Shown piece by piece: positions 36,092 to 43,765 of a stretch of 64,000 nt of DNA. Below the pieces are notes generated by a model. It had not been told where the DNA came from. It did no database searches and worked only from the letters and a program-made list of their open reading frames with translations. This DNA comes from Hydrogenoanaerobacterium sp032017025. Lineage in GTDB: Bacteria > Bacillota > Clostridia > Oscillospirales > Ruminococcaceae. The stretch's first letter is position 1; each line of letters opens with the position of its first letter. The stretch is from positions 62,001-126,000 of the forward strand of contig NZ_DALZQO010000002.1 of assembly GCF_032017025.1 (NCBI RefSeq), written 5' to 3'. Made by a program: the position numbers and the translations under genes.

Positions 36092-36121
36092 TTATGTAAA
36101 ATATGACAGTATTCTACATAA
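36092..36121. promoter_or_regulatory. Operator of XRE regulator
   Basis: TTATGTAAAATA-tgacag-TATTCTACATAA: 12-bp arms with one mismatch and a 6-base spacer, ending 14 bp before the xre ATG. Probably an autoregulatory site overlapping the promoter. Confidence 0.6.
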
Positions 36122-36135
36122 TAGGAGGGTAATTT

Positions 36136-36501
36136 ATGGCGTTAAATTTTATAATTATCGGCCAAAGGGTAAGGGAAATCCGTTTGCAAAAGCAAATCTC
36201 CCAGGCAGTTTTAGCAGAATGGATCGATATGTCGATGACATACATAAGTCATATCGAGACGGCTAAAAAGCACGCAAGTTTAGAAACACTGATAAGGATT
36301 GCGGATGCTCTTGGAATAACAGTAGATCAGCTGTTAAACGGTAATCAGGAAAACGATCCTGCAGAATATAAGACAGAACTGATACAGCTTGTAGAGGACT
36401 GTACCAGTTATGAAAAAAGAATGATTTACGAAATTGCCGTTGCAACTAAGATGAGCATTCGAAAGAATAAGTGCCTCCAGCATAAAGACAATTGGCTATA
36501 A
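36136..36501 (+). CDS. XRE-family HTH transcriptional regulator of the integrative element
   Basis: 121 residues with an N-terminal HTH_3 domain (GQRVREIRLQKQISQAVLAEWIDMSMTYISHIE..., about 8-66) and a helical tail. The ATG follows AGGAGG by 7 bases. It is divergent from the recombinase, the usual place of an element's control protein. The frame appears intact, unlike the recombinase and ParB genes. Confidence 0.85.
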   Translation: MALNFIIIGQRVREIRLQKQISQAVLAEWIDMSMTYISHIETAKKHASLETLIRIADALGITVDQLLNGNQENDPAEYKTELIQLVEDCTSYEKRMIYEIAVATKMSIRKNKCLQHKDNWL

Positions 36502-36552
36502 TTTTCTGCACACGCAACTCACTGATTCTATCACAAATAAATTTATTGTCCA
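36500..36552 (-). pseudogene. Second XRE regulator, N-terminal stub
   Basis: ATG at 36552 with AGAGGTG upstream; MDNKFICDRISELRVQK then runs into the tail of the xre gene on the opposite strand. This matches the first residues of small XRE regulators common in clostridia. The rest has been lost at the element scar. Confidence 0.35.
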
Positions 36553-36724
36553 TATTGTCACCTCTATCTAATGATAATAGATAGTATCGTTAATAATAAA
36601 AGAATGTATTAGTCACAATCCTTCAAAATGTCAGTTGACAAATCGCCCATAGCTGCATATAATTTAATACAATCTCTTTGCACTGCATTACATTCCGATA
36701 CGGGATGCAAGATCAACAGTACAA

Positions 36725-36840
36725 ACTGAGCAGGCGATGCCCGAAAGGGCGTGGGGCCGGGCCGCTTTTGCAGGCGGCAGCAGATGGAGTATCGACACAT
36801 CTGTGGGACAGTGGTATGTTCCGCAGGTGTGTTTTTTTAT
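36725..36840 (+). promoter_or_regulatory. czcD/NiCo-class riboswitch with intrinsic-terminator platform
   Basis: The four-way-junction consensus is read directly: ACTG (P1) GAGCAGGC, P2 ATGCCC-gaaa-GGGCGTG, GGGCCGGG, P3 GCCGC...GCGGC, AG, P4 CAGATG...CATCTG, TGGGACAGT (P1'). This matches the NiCo (czcD) motif layout and its conserved joining bases. Downstream, CACATCTGTGG (3' half of P4) can instead pair with CCGCAGGTGTG, followed by seven T: a terminator that ligand binding would prevent, i.e. an ON switch. The gene it controls, a P-type ATPase, is a usual czcD target. The class has been reported to sense Co(II)/Ni(II) and also Fe(II). Confidence 0.85.
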
Positions 36841-36932
36841 ACCCTGACGGAGCAGCCGACTTTTGAAATGGAGTGCCATAGGAGAAATCAAGACACTGTC
36901 GCACTGCGCGGCAGGAAACGGAGGATTCTTTT

Positions 36933-39470
36933 ATGACAAACACATCCACAAATCTGACCGGGCTGACCGCCGGGGAGGCTAAGCGCCTCCAAGAGCAGTA
37001 CGGTCGAAATGAGCTGACGCCACAAAAAAAGGAGCGCTTTTTTAAAAAGGTACTCCATATTCTATGCGAGCCCATGTTTTTGCTGCTGCTGGTGGCGGCA
37101 ACCATCTACTTCGTGCTGGGCGAGCCGCGGGATGGCCTTATCATGTTGGTTTTTGTGGTCGGCATCATCAGCATCGATGTCGTCCAGGAGTGGAAAACCG
37201 ACAAGACCTTGAACGCTCTGAAAGATTTATCCGCGCCCCATATCACCGTGATCCGGGACGGCACAGAGCAGACCATTGCCAGCGCCGATCTCGTCCCCGG
37301 CGACCTGATGATGATCTGTGAGGGCGTGAAGATTCCCGCCGACGGCGTGGTAGCCAAGTGCGCCGACCTGTGTGTGGACGAAAGTTCCCTCACCGGCGAA
37401 GCCGAAGGCGTCTGGAAGGTGCCGGAAAAAAACGCCGAGCCGATGGGCGACTACTGGCGAAAGGACTACTGCTATGCTGGAACGCTGGTGACCCAGGGCA
37501 CCGCTACCGTGCGGGTGGATAAAATCGGCGCGGCCACAGAATACGGCAAAATCGGCCAGAACGTAGCCGCCGCGCCCCAGGAAGAGACCCCCCTCCAGAA
37601 GCAGACCGGCAAGCTGGTCAAAACCTGCGCCATCATCGCGGGTGTACTGTTCGTGCTGGTGGGTGTATTCACTTGGATGGATATTCCCAACCATAATTTT
37701 ATGGATCGGTTGGTGGAGAGTATCCTCTCCGGCGTGACGTTGGCCATGGCTATGATACCGGAGGAATTCCCCGTCATCCTTACGGTGTTCCTCTCTATGG
37801 GCGCGTGGCGGCTTGCCAAAAAGCACTCGCTGGTGCGCAATTTTCCCAGCGTGGAAACCTTGGGTGCGGTGAGCATCCTCTGCGTGGATAAGACCGGCAC
37901 CATCACCATGAATCAGATGTCCGTCCAGGAGTTGTGGGTGGCCTCCGGTGACGAGCAGTCGATGGTGGAGACGATGGGCCTTGGTTGTGAAACCGATACC
38001 TATGACCCCATGGAAAAGGCGATGCTCTCCTGTTGCGAACGCCATGGTATCACGCACAGTCACCTTTTTGAGGAGAGTGGATTTCTGACGGAGTATGCAT
38101 TTACCAACGAGCTGAAAATGATGGGCCACGTCTGGCATCACGACGGGGAAATTCTCATTGCGGCCAAGGGCAGCCCGGAACGTATCTTCACCGTATGTGA
38201 ACTGACCGACGAACAACGTGCGAAAGCGGAGCACAAAAATTTGGAGCTCTCCGGGCAAGGATTGCGGGTGATCGCCGTCGCCGTGGCCAAGCCGAAGAGT
38301 GAAGCGGAGGTTCCGGCCTCCATTACAGATTGCCGTCTGACACTGCTGGGGCTTGTGGGTCTGGCGGATCCCCCGCGCGAGAGTGTGAAAGCTGATATTG
38401 CCGTCTGCAATCGGGCGGGCATCCGTGTGGTCATGATTACTGGCGACAACGGCATCACGGCGTCGGCAATAGCAAAGAAGATTGGCCTGCCCCACGGGGA
38501 TGAAATTATTACCGGCGATATGCTGAATGCCATGAGCGACGAGGAACTGCGGGAGGCTGTCAAGCATGTTTTCATCTTCTCTCGTGTGGTACCAGAGCAT
38601 AAAATGCGCATCGTCAAGGCATTTAAGGAAAACGGCGAAATCGTCGCCATGACCGGCGACGGAGTCAACGACGCGCCCGCCCTCAAATACGCCGACATTG
38701 GCATCGCCATGGGCAAGCGGGGCAGCGAGGTCAGCCGCGAAGCCGCCGACCTCATCCTGATGGATGATAACTTTACCACCATCGTGGAAACTGTCAAGGA
38801 TGGTCGCCGTATTTACGATAATATCCGTAAGGCGGTGGGTTACGTTTTTACCATTCATATCCCTATCGCCTTGGCATCCCTGTTGGCTCCGTTCCTAGGC
38901 ATCGCGCCCACCGCGCTGCTGCTCCTGCCGCTCCATGTGGTGCTGCTGGAGGTGCTGATTGACCCTACCTGTTCCATCGTGCTGGAGCGCCAGCCAGCCG
39001 AGAGTGACATCATGGAGCGCCACCCCCGTGACCCCAAGGAAAAGCTGCTCACCGCCGGGCTGCTGGGCAAGAGCGTTTTGCAGGGGCTGGCCGTGTTCGT
39101 GGCTTCCTTTGGGGCTTATTTCACGATGTTAGCGGGTAATCCCGCCAACGCATCTGTGGCCCGTTCTATGGGGCTTGCCGTTATTATGCTGGCAAACCTG
39201 TTTTTAGTGCAGGTCAATAGCTCCGACCATGACTTTGTCTTTCAGTCTGCCCGCCGCCTCGCCAAGGACGGTGTGATGTGGGCGGTCAACCTGGGTACAC
39301 TGGCGCTGTTGGGGTTTATCCTCTACACGCCGCTGTCCGGTGTTTTGAAGCTGGTCGCGCTGCCCCTGCCCATACTATTGACGGCGCTGGGCCTCGCAGC
39401 GGTTTCGGTGCTTTGGTATGAGCTGGTGAAACTGGCGAAGAGGCTGAAGCACCGTGATGCCATAATGTAA
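36933..39470 (+). CDS. P-type metal cation ATPase under riboswitch control
   Basis: 845 residues, P2-type layout. Actuator motif TGEA at 154-157 (usually TGES; the Glu is kept), M4 motif PEEFP (276-280) instead of the PEGLP of Ca2+ pumps, phosphorylation Asp319 in DKTGTIT, nucleotide-binding KGSPE (412-416), TGDN (503-506), and hinge TGDGVND (574-580). About 10 membrane helices. Four cysteine/histidine-rich residues (CCERHGITHSH, 367-377) lie in the N domain. Riboswitch control predicts efflux of Fe(II), Co(II) or Ni(II) rather than Ca2+. The site GGAGG precedes the ATG by 9 bases. Confidence 0.9.
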   Translation: MTNTSTNLTGLTAGEAKRLQEQYGRNELTPQKKERFFKKVLHILCEPMFLLLLVAATIYFVLGEPRDGLIMLVFVVGIISIDVVQEWKTDKTLNALKDLSAPHITVIRDGTEQTIASADLVPGDLMMICEGVKIPADGVVAKCADLCVDESSLTGEAEGVWKVPEKNAEPMGDYWRKDYCYAGTLVTQGTATVRVDKIGAATEYGKIGQNVAAAPQEETPLQKQTGKLVKTCAIIAGVLFVLVGVFTWMDIPNHNFMDRLVESILSGVTLAMAMIPEEFPVILTVFLSMGAWRLAKKHSLVRNFPSVETLGAVSILCVDKTGTITMNQMSVQELWVASGDEQSMVETMGLGCETDTYDPMEKAMLSCCERHGITHSHLFEESGFLTEYAFTNELKMMGHVWHHDGEILIAAKGSPERIFTVCELTDEQRAKAEHKNLELSGQGLRVIAVAVAKPKSEAEVPASITDCRLTLLGLVGLADPPRESVKADIAVCNRAGIRVVMITGDNGITASAIAKKIGLPHGDEIITGDMLNAMSDEELREAVKHVFIFSRVVPEHKMRIVKAFKENGEIVAMTGDGVNDAPALKYADIGIAMGKRGSEVSREAADLILMDDNFTTIVETVKDGRRIYDNIRKAVGYVFTIHIPIALASLLAPFLGIAPTALLLLPLHVVLLEVLIDPTCSIVLERQPAESDIMERHPRDPKEKLLTAGLLGKSVLQGLAVFVASFGAYFTMLAGNPANASVARSMGLAVIMLANLFLVQVNSSDHDFVFQSARRLAKDGVMWAVNLGTLALLGFILYTPLSGVLKLVALPLPILLTALGLAAVSVLWYELVKLAKRLKHRDAIM

Positions 39471-39481
39471 AAACCGATAGA

Positions 39482-39535
39482 GAAAAAGCGACGAATCTGT
39501 GAGCAGGAACACTCACTCCGATTCGTCGCTTTTTC
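39482..39535 (+). terminator. Terminator after P-type ATPase
   Basis: GAAAAAGCGACGAAT / ATTCGTCGCTTTTTC, perfect 15-bp stem with T run inside the 3' arm. Confidence 0.85.
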
Positions 39536-39551
39536 TTTGATCGGTGATACC

Positions 39552-39580
39552 TTGACAAGCACACAATAATGAAGTATATT
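39552..39580 (+). promoter_or_regulatory. Promoter of ferredoxin-ArsR operon
   Basis: TTGACA (39552-39557), 17-base spacer, TATATT (39575-39580). Transcription would start near 39587, which rules out upstream start codons and supports the ATG at 39617. The region just after it is where ArsR could bind. Confidence 0.75.
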
Positions 39581-39616
39581 AGTAACATCTTAAATGCTTT
39601 ATTGTTGGAGGTATCT

Positions 39617-39823
39617 ATGAAAGCAATATTTAGAGTTGCACAAGTCGGCAGAGAATGCGTGGCCTGCGGGTGCTGCGTATCAGTCTGCCCAAAAGCAGCA
39701 ATCCGAATAGAATCAGGCGTGATCGCCCGTATTGATGCCAAAACGTGTATTGGCTGCGGTAAATGTGCCAAGGTATGTCCCGCCGCTGTGATCACAGTCG
39801 TGGAACGGAGGGCGGCGGTATGA
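39617..39823 (+). CDS. 2[4Fe-4S] ferredoxin
   Basis: 68 residues, two cluster motifs CVACGCCVSVCP and CIGCGKCAKVCP with the usual short insert between. ATG preceded by GGAGG. It shares an operon with the membrane Fe-S protein, whose ATG overlaps its stop by 4 bp (GTATGA), so it is probably the electron partner of that protein. Confidence 0.9.
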   Translation: MKAIFRVAQVGRECVACGCCVSVCPKAAIRIESGVIARIDAKTCIGCGKCAKVCPAAVITVVERRAAV

Positions 39824-40434
39824 AAAAACGCTGGTACGACTATCTTTGGATCGCCGAGCTGCTCTATTTGACGCTTGGTCTCTGCAATATCCTTTTCGCA
39901 TGGATGGGGATGCTGTTTTTTGTGATTCCTCTGTTGGTGGCTGTCATCGGTGGCAGCAAGGCGTACTGCAACCGCTATTGCGGACGCGGGCAACTGTTCG
40001 GTGTGCTGGGCGGCAAACTAAAGCTATCCCGCAACGTACCGCCCCCAAAATTTCTGCGCAGCCGCTGGTTCCGCTATGGCTTTATGACTTTTTTCATGGC
40101 TATGTTCGGCCTAATGCTGTTCAGTACTTATCAAGTTTTTACCGGAGCACCGCTGCGGCAGACGGTAACGCTTCTGTGGATGTTTAAGCTGCCCTGGCAA
40201 TGGGCTGAGGTTGGCATGGTCGCCCCTTGGATTGCACAGTTTGCTTTCGGCTTTTTCGGCGTGATGCTGACATCCACTGTGCTGGGCCTTGCCACGATGG
40301 TGCTGTTCCGTCCCCGGTCGTGGTGCGTTTACTGCCCGATGGGAACGATGACACAGGGGATTTGTAAACTCAAACAAGGAAAGGAGTGCGTCGGCTGTGG
40401 AAGAACAGGCAAAGAAGATAGCAGGATTGCTTAA
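39820..40434 (+). CDS. NapH/NosR-like membrane 4Fe-4S protein
   Basis: 204 residues with about four membrane helices and two Cys clusters: CNRYCGRGQLFG (about 51-55) and CVYCPMGTMTQGICKLKQGKECVGCG (about 168-195). This is the 4Fe-4S polyferredoxin-like membrane family that passes electrons across or to the membrane. It is shorter than NapH (about 280) and its last cluster is incomplete because the ArsR gene overlaps its 3' end by 38 bp. It may reduce a metal or thiol target together with the ferredoxin; target unknown. Confidence 0.75.
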   Translation: MKKRWYDYLWIAELLYLTLGLCNILFAWMGMLFFVIPLLVAVIGGSKAYCNRYCGRGQLFGVLGGKLKLSRNVPPPKFLRSRWFRYGFMTFFMAMFGLMLFSTYQVFTGAPLRQTVTLLWMFKLPWQWAEVGMVAPWIAQFAFGFFGVMLTSTVLGLATMVLFRPRSWCVYCPMGTMTQGICKLKQGKECVGCGRTGKEDSRIA

Positions 40435-40681
40435 AATGTTAGCCAACGAACACCGGCTGCTCATCCTGTGCGCCTTGATTCAGAGGCCGCTTACCGTGGG
40501 GGAAATCCATAAATTCACTCCGAATATCACGGCCTCTGCATTATCTCAGCATTTGAACCAGCTAAAAATAGCGGGAATTCTGGATTCCGAGAAGCAGGGC
40601 ATGAACGTGGTTTACCAAATTCTGGATGAGCGCGTGGTAGCCTTGATTGGAGCTATTAAGGAACACTATTGCGGTGAATGA
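40397..40681 (+). CDS. ArsR family transcriptional regulator
   Basis: 94 residues from a GTG start (AAAGGAG upstream). Winged HTH: KMLANEHRLLILCALIQRPLTVGEI... then ITASALSQHLNQLKIAGILDSEKQGMNVVYQI. Only one cysteine lies in the HTH region and one near the end (YCGE), so the classic ELCVCDLC metal site is absent; it may sense redox state or another ligand. Last complete gene of the ferredoxin operon and its probable regulator. Confidence 0.85.
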   Translation: MEEQAKKIAGLLKMLANEHRLLILCALIQRPLTVGEIHKFTPNITASALSQHLNQLKIAGILDSEKQGMNVVYQILDERVVALIGAIKEHYCGE

Positions 40682-40705
40682 AAGTAAGAATCCACAAAAT
40701 CACTA

Positions 40706-40855
40706 ATGTCCCGCTATCTGATTGACCTTGAAAAATGTATCATCTGTGGAAAGTGTATGCAGTTTTATCCAAAGGGTGCGTTTGGAAGTGCAGGCACTAC
40801 CACAGAGGTGGCGCATAATAAGAGCGAAGCTTCGGCTTCGCTTTTTCATATGTAA
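40706..40855 (+). pseudogene. Ferredoxin-like remnant
   Basis: 49 codons: MSRYLIDLEKCIICGKCMQFYPKG then unrelated tail. The cluster motif has Tyr where the fourth Cys should be, there is no second cluster, and a terminator lies inside the frame. A decayed ferredoxin duplicate. Confidence 0.5.
40823..40846 (+). terminator. UUCG-tetraloop terminator
   Basis: AGCGAAGC-ttcg-GCTTCGCT followed by TTTT. Ends the ferredoxin-ArsR transcript. Confidence 0.85.
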
Positions 40856-40918
40856 TTTCAGGAGCAAGTTGGCAAAAGGTTCATATAATATAGAGAATAC
40901 TATTCTGGAGATGATGCA

Positions 40919-41473
40919 ATGAACAATAGCTTTCGCGATGATAGCGGATACTTTAATACTTATATGCAAGGTAATCCGTATGTACGGCAAATGATGGCTG
41001 TGCCAACAATGGCAGCTCCATCAGTGCAAAATAATAATATTTTTATATATCCACAAAATCTGCCAAATGCACTTATGCTAATACAACAGGCCATTACCGG
41101 AGAAAATGAGGACAGATTGTTTTATTCTTGGTTAATTGAAAAATCGCCTTCCTATGAGGATAGTCAAATTATAATGGGAATACGGGACGATGAAATTGGC
41201 CATTATGGTTTATTTCGGCAACTATATCATGAACTAACTGGTAATATGATTCCTCAGGCACAGGGAGAAGAATTCACTCCGCCCAACACCTATTGTGAAG
41301 GATTAAGTCGTGCATTGATGGGCGAACAAAATGCCGTACAGAAATATCGTAAGATTCTTTATGCTATGCAAAATCGTACCCATATTAACATGCTAACAGA
41401 AATCATTACAGATGAAATTAGACATGGAATCCTGTATAGCTATCTTTATTCTAAAAATGGATGCAAAAGTTGA
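40919..41473 (+). CDS. Ferritin-like (rubrerythrin-type) diiron protein
   Basis: 184 residues. A Met/Asn/Pro-rich N-terminal tail (1-45) precedes a four-helix ferritin-like domain with carboxylate motifs GENEDRLFYSW, DDEIGHYGLF, GEQNAVQKY and DEIRHGILY (two E...ExxH pairs), the layout of a diiron site. No rubredoxin-like CxxC domain. Related clostridial proteins are thought to act in oxidative stress or iron handling. Its place after the riboswitch-controlled pump and Fe-S operon supports an iron role (inference). Confidence 0.75.
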   Translation: MNNSFRDDSGYFNTYMQGNPYVRQMMAVPTMAAPSVQNNNIFIYPQNLPNALMLIQQAITGENEDRLFYSWLIEKSPSYEDSQIIMGIRDDEIGHYGLFRQLYHELTGNMIPQAQGEEFTPPNTYCEGLSRALMGEQNAVQKYRKILYAMQNRTHINMLTEIITDEIRHGILYSYLYSKNGCKS

Positions 41474-41514
41474 TTTAGATACGGCTAGTAAAGCCACGAT
41501 AGAAAGAATTTAAT

Positions 41515-41545
41515 AAAAAGCGGAGCTGAACAGCTCCGCTTTTTT
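41515..41545 (+). terminator. Terminator after ferritin-like gene
   Basis: AAAAAGCGGAGCTG-aa-CAGCTCCGCTTTTT, perfect 14-bp stem with T run. Confidence 0.92.
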
Positions 41546-41554
41546 GTTATTTAG

Positions 41555-41606
41555 TTTTAGCCCATATTATTTATCCATCACCTATATAAGTCGAAGATGA
41601 ACTCAT
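41555..41606. repeat. Dispersed repeat C, copy 2
   Basis: Matches 19445-19496. In both places it lies 30-150 bp after a terminator in a gene-poor stretch. Confidence 0.55.
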
Positions 41607-41688
41607 GAGGTTAAAACCGAGCTCTTGAGTACAAAGATTAAGTATGCCAAGTGCATAGAAGAAATCAGTGAATAGTTTTTTAATCCTC

Positions 41689-41723
41689 AGCCCCCGGACT
41701 CTCCAAATGAGAATTCGGGGGCT
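41689..41723 (+). terminator. Terminator-like hairpin
   Basis: AGCCCCCG / CGGGGGCT with a 19-base loop, then TTAACATTTTTT. No intact gene precedes it. Confidence 0.5.
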
Positions 41724-41790
41724 TTAACATTTTTTAATTTTTTATACCTGTAATTGCGAATTAAAAAGCGATTTGAAGGTGACCTGCCCC

Positions 41791-41938
41791 CTAAATCCGG
41801 CCATAATGAAAGCGTTTGGTGCTATAATAGGTTTCAATATACTTGAAAATAATCATCCGAGCTTGTTGAGGATTGCCATAATTGGCATCCTGAACGTGCT
41901 CTTTTTTTAACGTGCAAAAAAAATTCTATTAATGCATT
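41791..41938 (-). pseudogene. IS3-family transposase OrfB C-terminal remnant
   Basis: On the minus strand KEHVQDANYGNPQQARMIIF then KYIETYYSTKRFH matches the end of IS3-type OrfB integrase domains; NALIEFFF lies upstream in a shifted frame. Truncated and frameshifted. Confidence 0.6.
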
Positions 41939-42081
41939 GTCGTATGATTACAGTACCAAGCACATCTCCTACGCCCGGATAAGCGGTGCTCCAGAAGGGG
42001 AAGCAGTAAAACAAAATAATCGTTGAATTCTCCGCAATGCTTTGTATTAGGCTGTCAAAAAAGCAAGAGGAGATGATAACA

Positions 42082-42111
42082 TCGACAAGGCAATAGTTAA
42101 TATTTTATAAT
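42082..42111 (+). promoter_or_regulatory. Candidate promoter of arabinose-type importer operon
   Basis: TCGACA, 18-base spacer, TATAAT (42106-42111). It leaves a leader of about 130 bases containing AACTC-ccaga-GAGTT, a possible operator. Confidence 0.45.
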
Positions 42112-42250
42112 GAAAAGTGAAAATTTTATAACTCCCAGAGAGTTCGAAGCAGTTTATAATGTATGAAGCGAAGGGAAAGCGTAAAACGTAAACAGATTTG
42201 GTTTTATGCAGGTCTTGAAAAATGTTTTAAAGTAATAAGGGGGGATTAAA

Positions 42251-43765
42251 ATGTCGGAATACCTGCAATTTGAAAAAATATGTATGGAATTTCCGGGCGT
42301 GAAAGCACTGGACGATATGAGCTTTGGTGTGGATAAAGGAGAAATTGTAGCGTTTCTTGGCGAGAACGGAGCGGGGAAATCGACTTTGCTCAAGATATTG
42401 AATGGAGATTATCATCATACAGGCGGTAAAATTTTTATAAATGGCAATGAGGTGGCCTTCCATAGCCCAAATGAGGCAATCAAGGCGGGGATCAGTGTCA
42501 TCTATCAGGAAAGACAGCTGGCATTGTATCTTTCAGTGGCCGAAAATATTTTCATGGGGAATCCGCCGCTGAAAAATGGGTTTATTGATTTTAAGGAGCT
42601 CAACCGAAAAGCAAAGGCTATTATTGATGAATTTGGGCTGCCCATCGAACCGAATGTTCAGGTGAAAGACATATCGGTTGCATACCAGCAGATGGTGGAA
42701 ATTATGAAGGCGTACAACCGAAATGCCCAAATCATCTGTTTTGATGAACCCACTGCTCCGCTTACCGAATCGGAAATCAAAATTTTATTTAAAATTATTA
42801 AAAAGCTGCGGGACGAAGGTAAGGTCGTTATCTATGTCTCACATCGTATGAATGAAATTTTTGAAATTACCGATCGGGTAGTGGTGTTTAAAGACGGCAG
42901 GCTGATGGCTGTAAAAAAGACGGTGGAAACTGATACCAAAGAATTAATTCAACTAATGGTGGGCAGAGATTTGGGTGATGTGTTCAATTCGCTGTCAAGA
43001 AATGATAAAATCGGTGATGTTGTACTGGAATTAAAGGACATTAACACAGATTACCTGAAAAATATTAGTCTAAAGGTGCATGCAGGTGAGATTGTTGGTT
43101 TGTCCGGCCTTGCAGGTGCAGGCAGAACAGAGATAGCTCGTGCCGTGTTTGGCGTAGATCGAATCAGCTCGGGAGAAATGCTATTAAACGGAAACACATT
43201 TGCACCGAAAAGCCCGCGTCATGCAATGAATATGGGAGTGGCGCTTTGTCCGGAAGATCGCAAATTGGAGGGGCTTTCACTTATTCGTCCGGTACGAGAG
43301 AATACGTCTCTTGCAATTTTAGATGACTTGTGCAAAGCCGGATTTGTAAATTTTAAAAAAGAGCGGGAATTCACCAAGACTGCTATCAAAAACTTTAACA
43401 TTAAAACACCTCATATGGAGCAAAAAGCAATTAACTTGTCGGGTGGCAACCAGCAAAAGATTATTCTGGCACGATGGATGGCCATGACACCTAAATTAAT
43501 TATTTTTGACGAGCCAACAAAAGGCATTGATGTCGGTGCGAAATCTGAAATTTATCAAATGATGTGTAACGCCGCAAAACAAGGTGTTGCAGTTATCATG
43601 ATTTCTTCCGAGTTACCCGAGGTCATCGGGATATCCGATAGGATAATAGTATTGAAGGACGGAGAAGTTAGAGCCAACATCAAACGTGAAGATGCTACCG
43701 AACAGGGCATCCTAAGCTTTGCTATGGTGGATGAGCATAAAATTAAAAAGGAGGTGGCTATTTAA
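42251..43765 (+). CDS. Sugar ABC transporter ATP-binding protein (RbsA/AraG-type)
   Basis: 504 residues, two NBDs: Walker A GENGAGKST (about 38-46), signature ISVAYQQM and Walker B ICFDEPTAPL; second half with GLAGAGRTE, LSGGNQQK and IIFDEPTKGID. It has a strong GGGGGGA site before the ATG. The stop overlaps the permease start by one base. It forms an importer with the permease at 43765 and the binding protein at 44850, in the order A-C-B. Confidence 0.93.
   Translation: MSEYLQFEKICMEFPGVKALDDMSFGVDKGEIVAFLGENGAGKSTLLKILNGDYHHTGGKIFINGNEVAFHSPNEAIKAGISVIYQERQLALYLSVAENIFMGNPPLKNGFIDFKELNRKAKAIIDEFGLPIEPNVQVKDISVAYQQMVEIMKAYNRNAQIICFDEPTAPLTESEIKILFKIIKKLRDEGKVVIYVSHRMNEIFEITDRVVVFKDGRLMAVKKTVETDTKELIQLMVGRDLGDVFNSLSRNDKIGDVVLELKDINTDYLKNISLKVHAGEIVGLSGLAGAGRTEIARAVFGVDRISSGEMLLNGNTFAPKSPRHAMNMGVALCPEDRKLEGLSLIRPVRENTSLAILDDLCKAGFVNFKKEREFTKTAIKNFNIKTPHMEQKAINLSGGNQQKIILARWMAMTPKLIIFDEPTKGIDVGAKSEIYQMMCNAAKQGVAVIMISSELPEVIGISDRIIVLKDGEVRANIKREDATEQGILSFAMVDEHKIKKEVAI

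Noticed and set aside
36725..36840. yybP-ykoY (Mn2+) riboswitch as alternative
   Set aside because: The conserved GGGGAGUA loop pattern is missing, whereas the NiCo joining segments and four-way junction fit.
37227..38858. 543-codon open frame antisense to the P-type ATPase
   Set aside because: It is a mirror of the ATPase codon usage, has no ribosome binding site or recognisable domain, and the sense strand has all P-type motifs.
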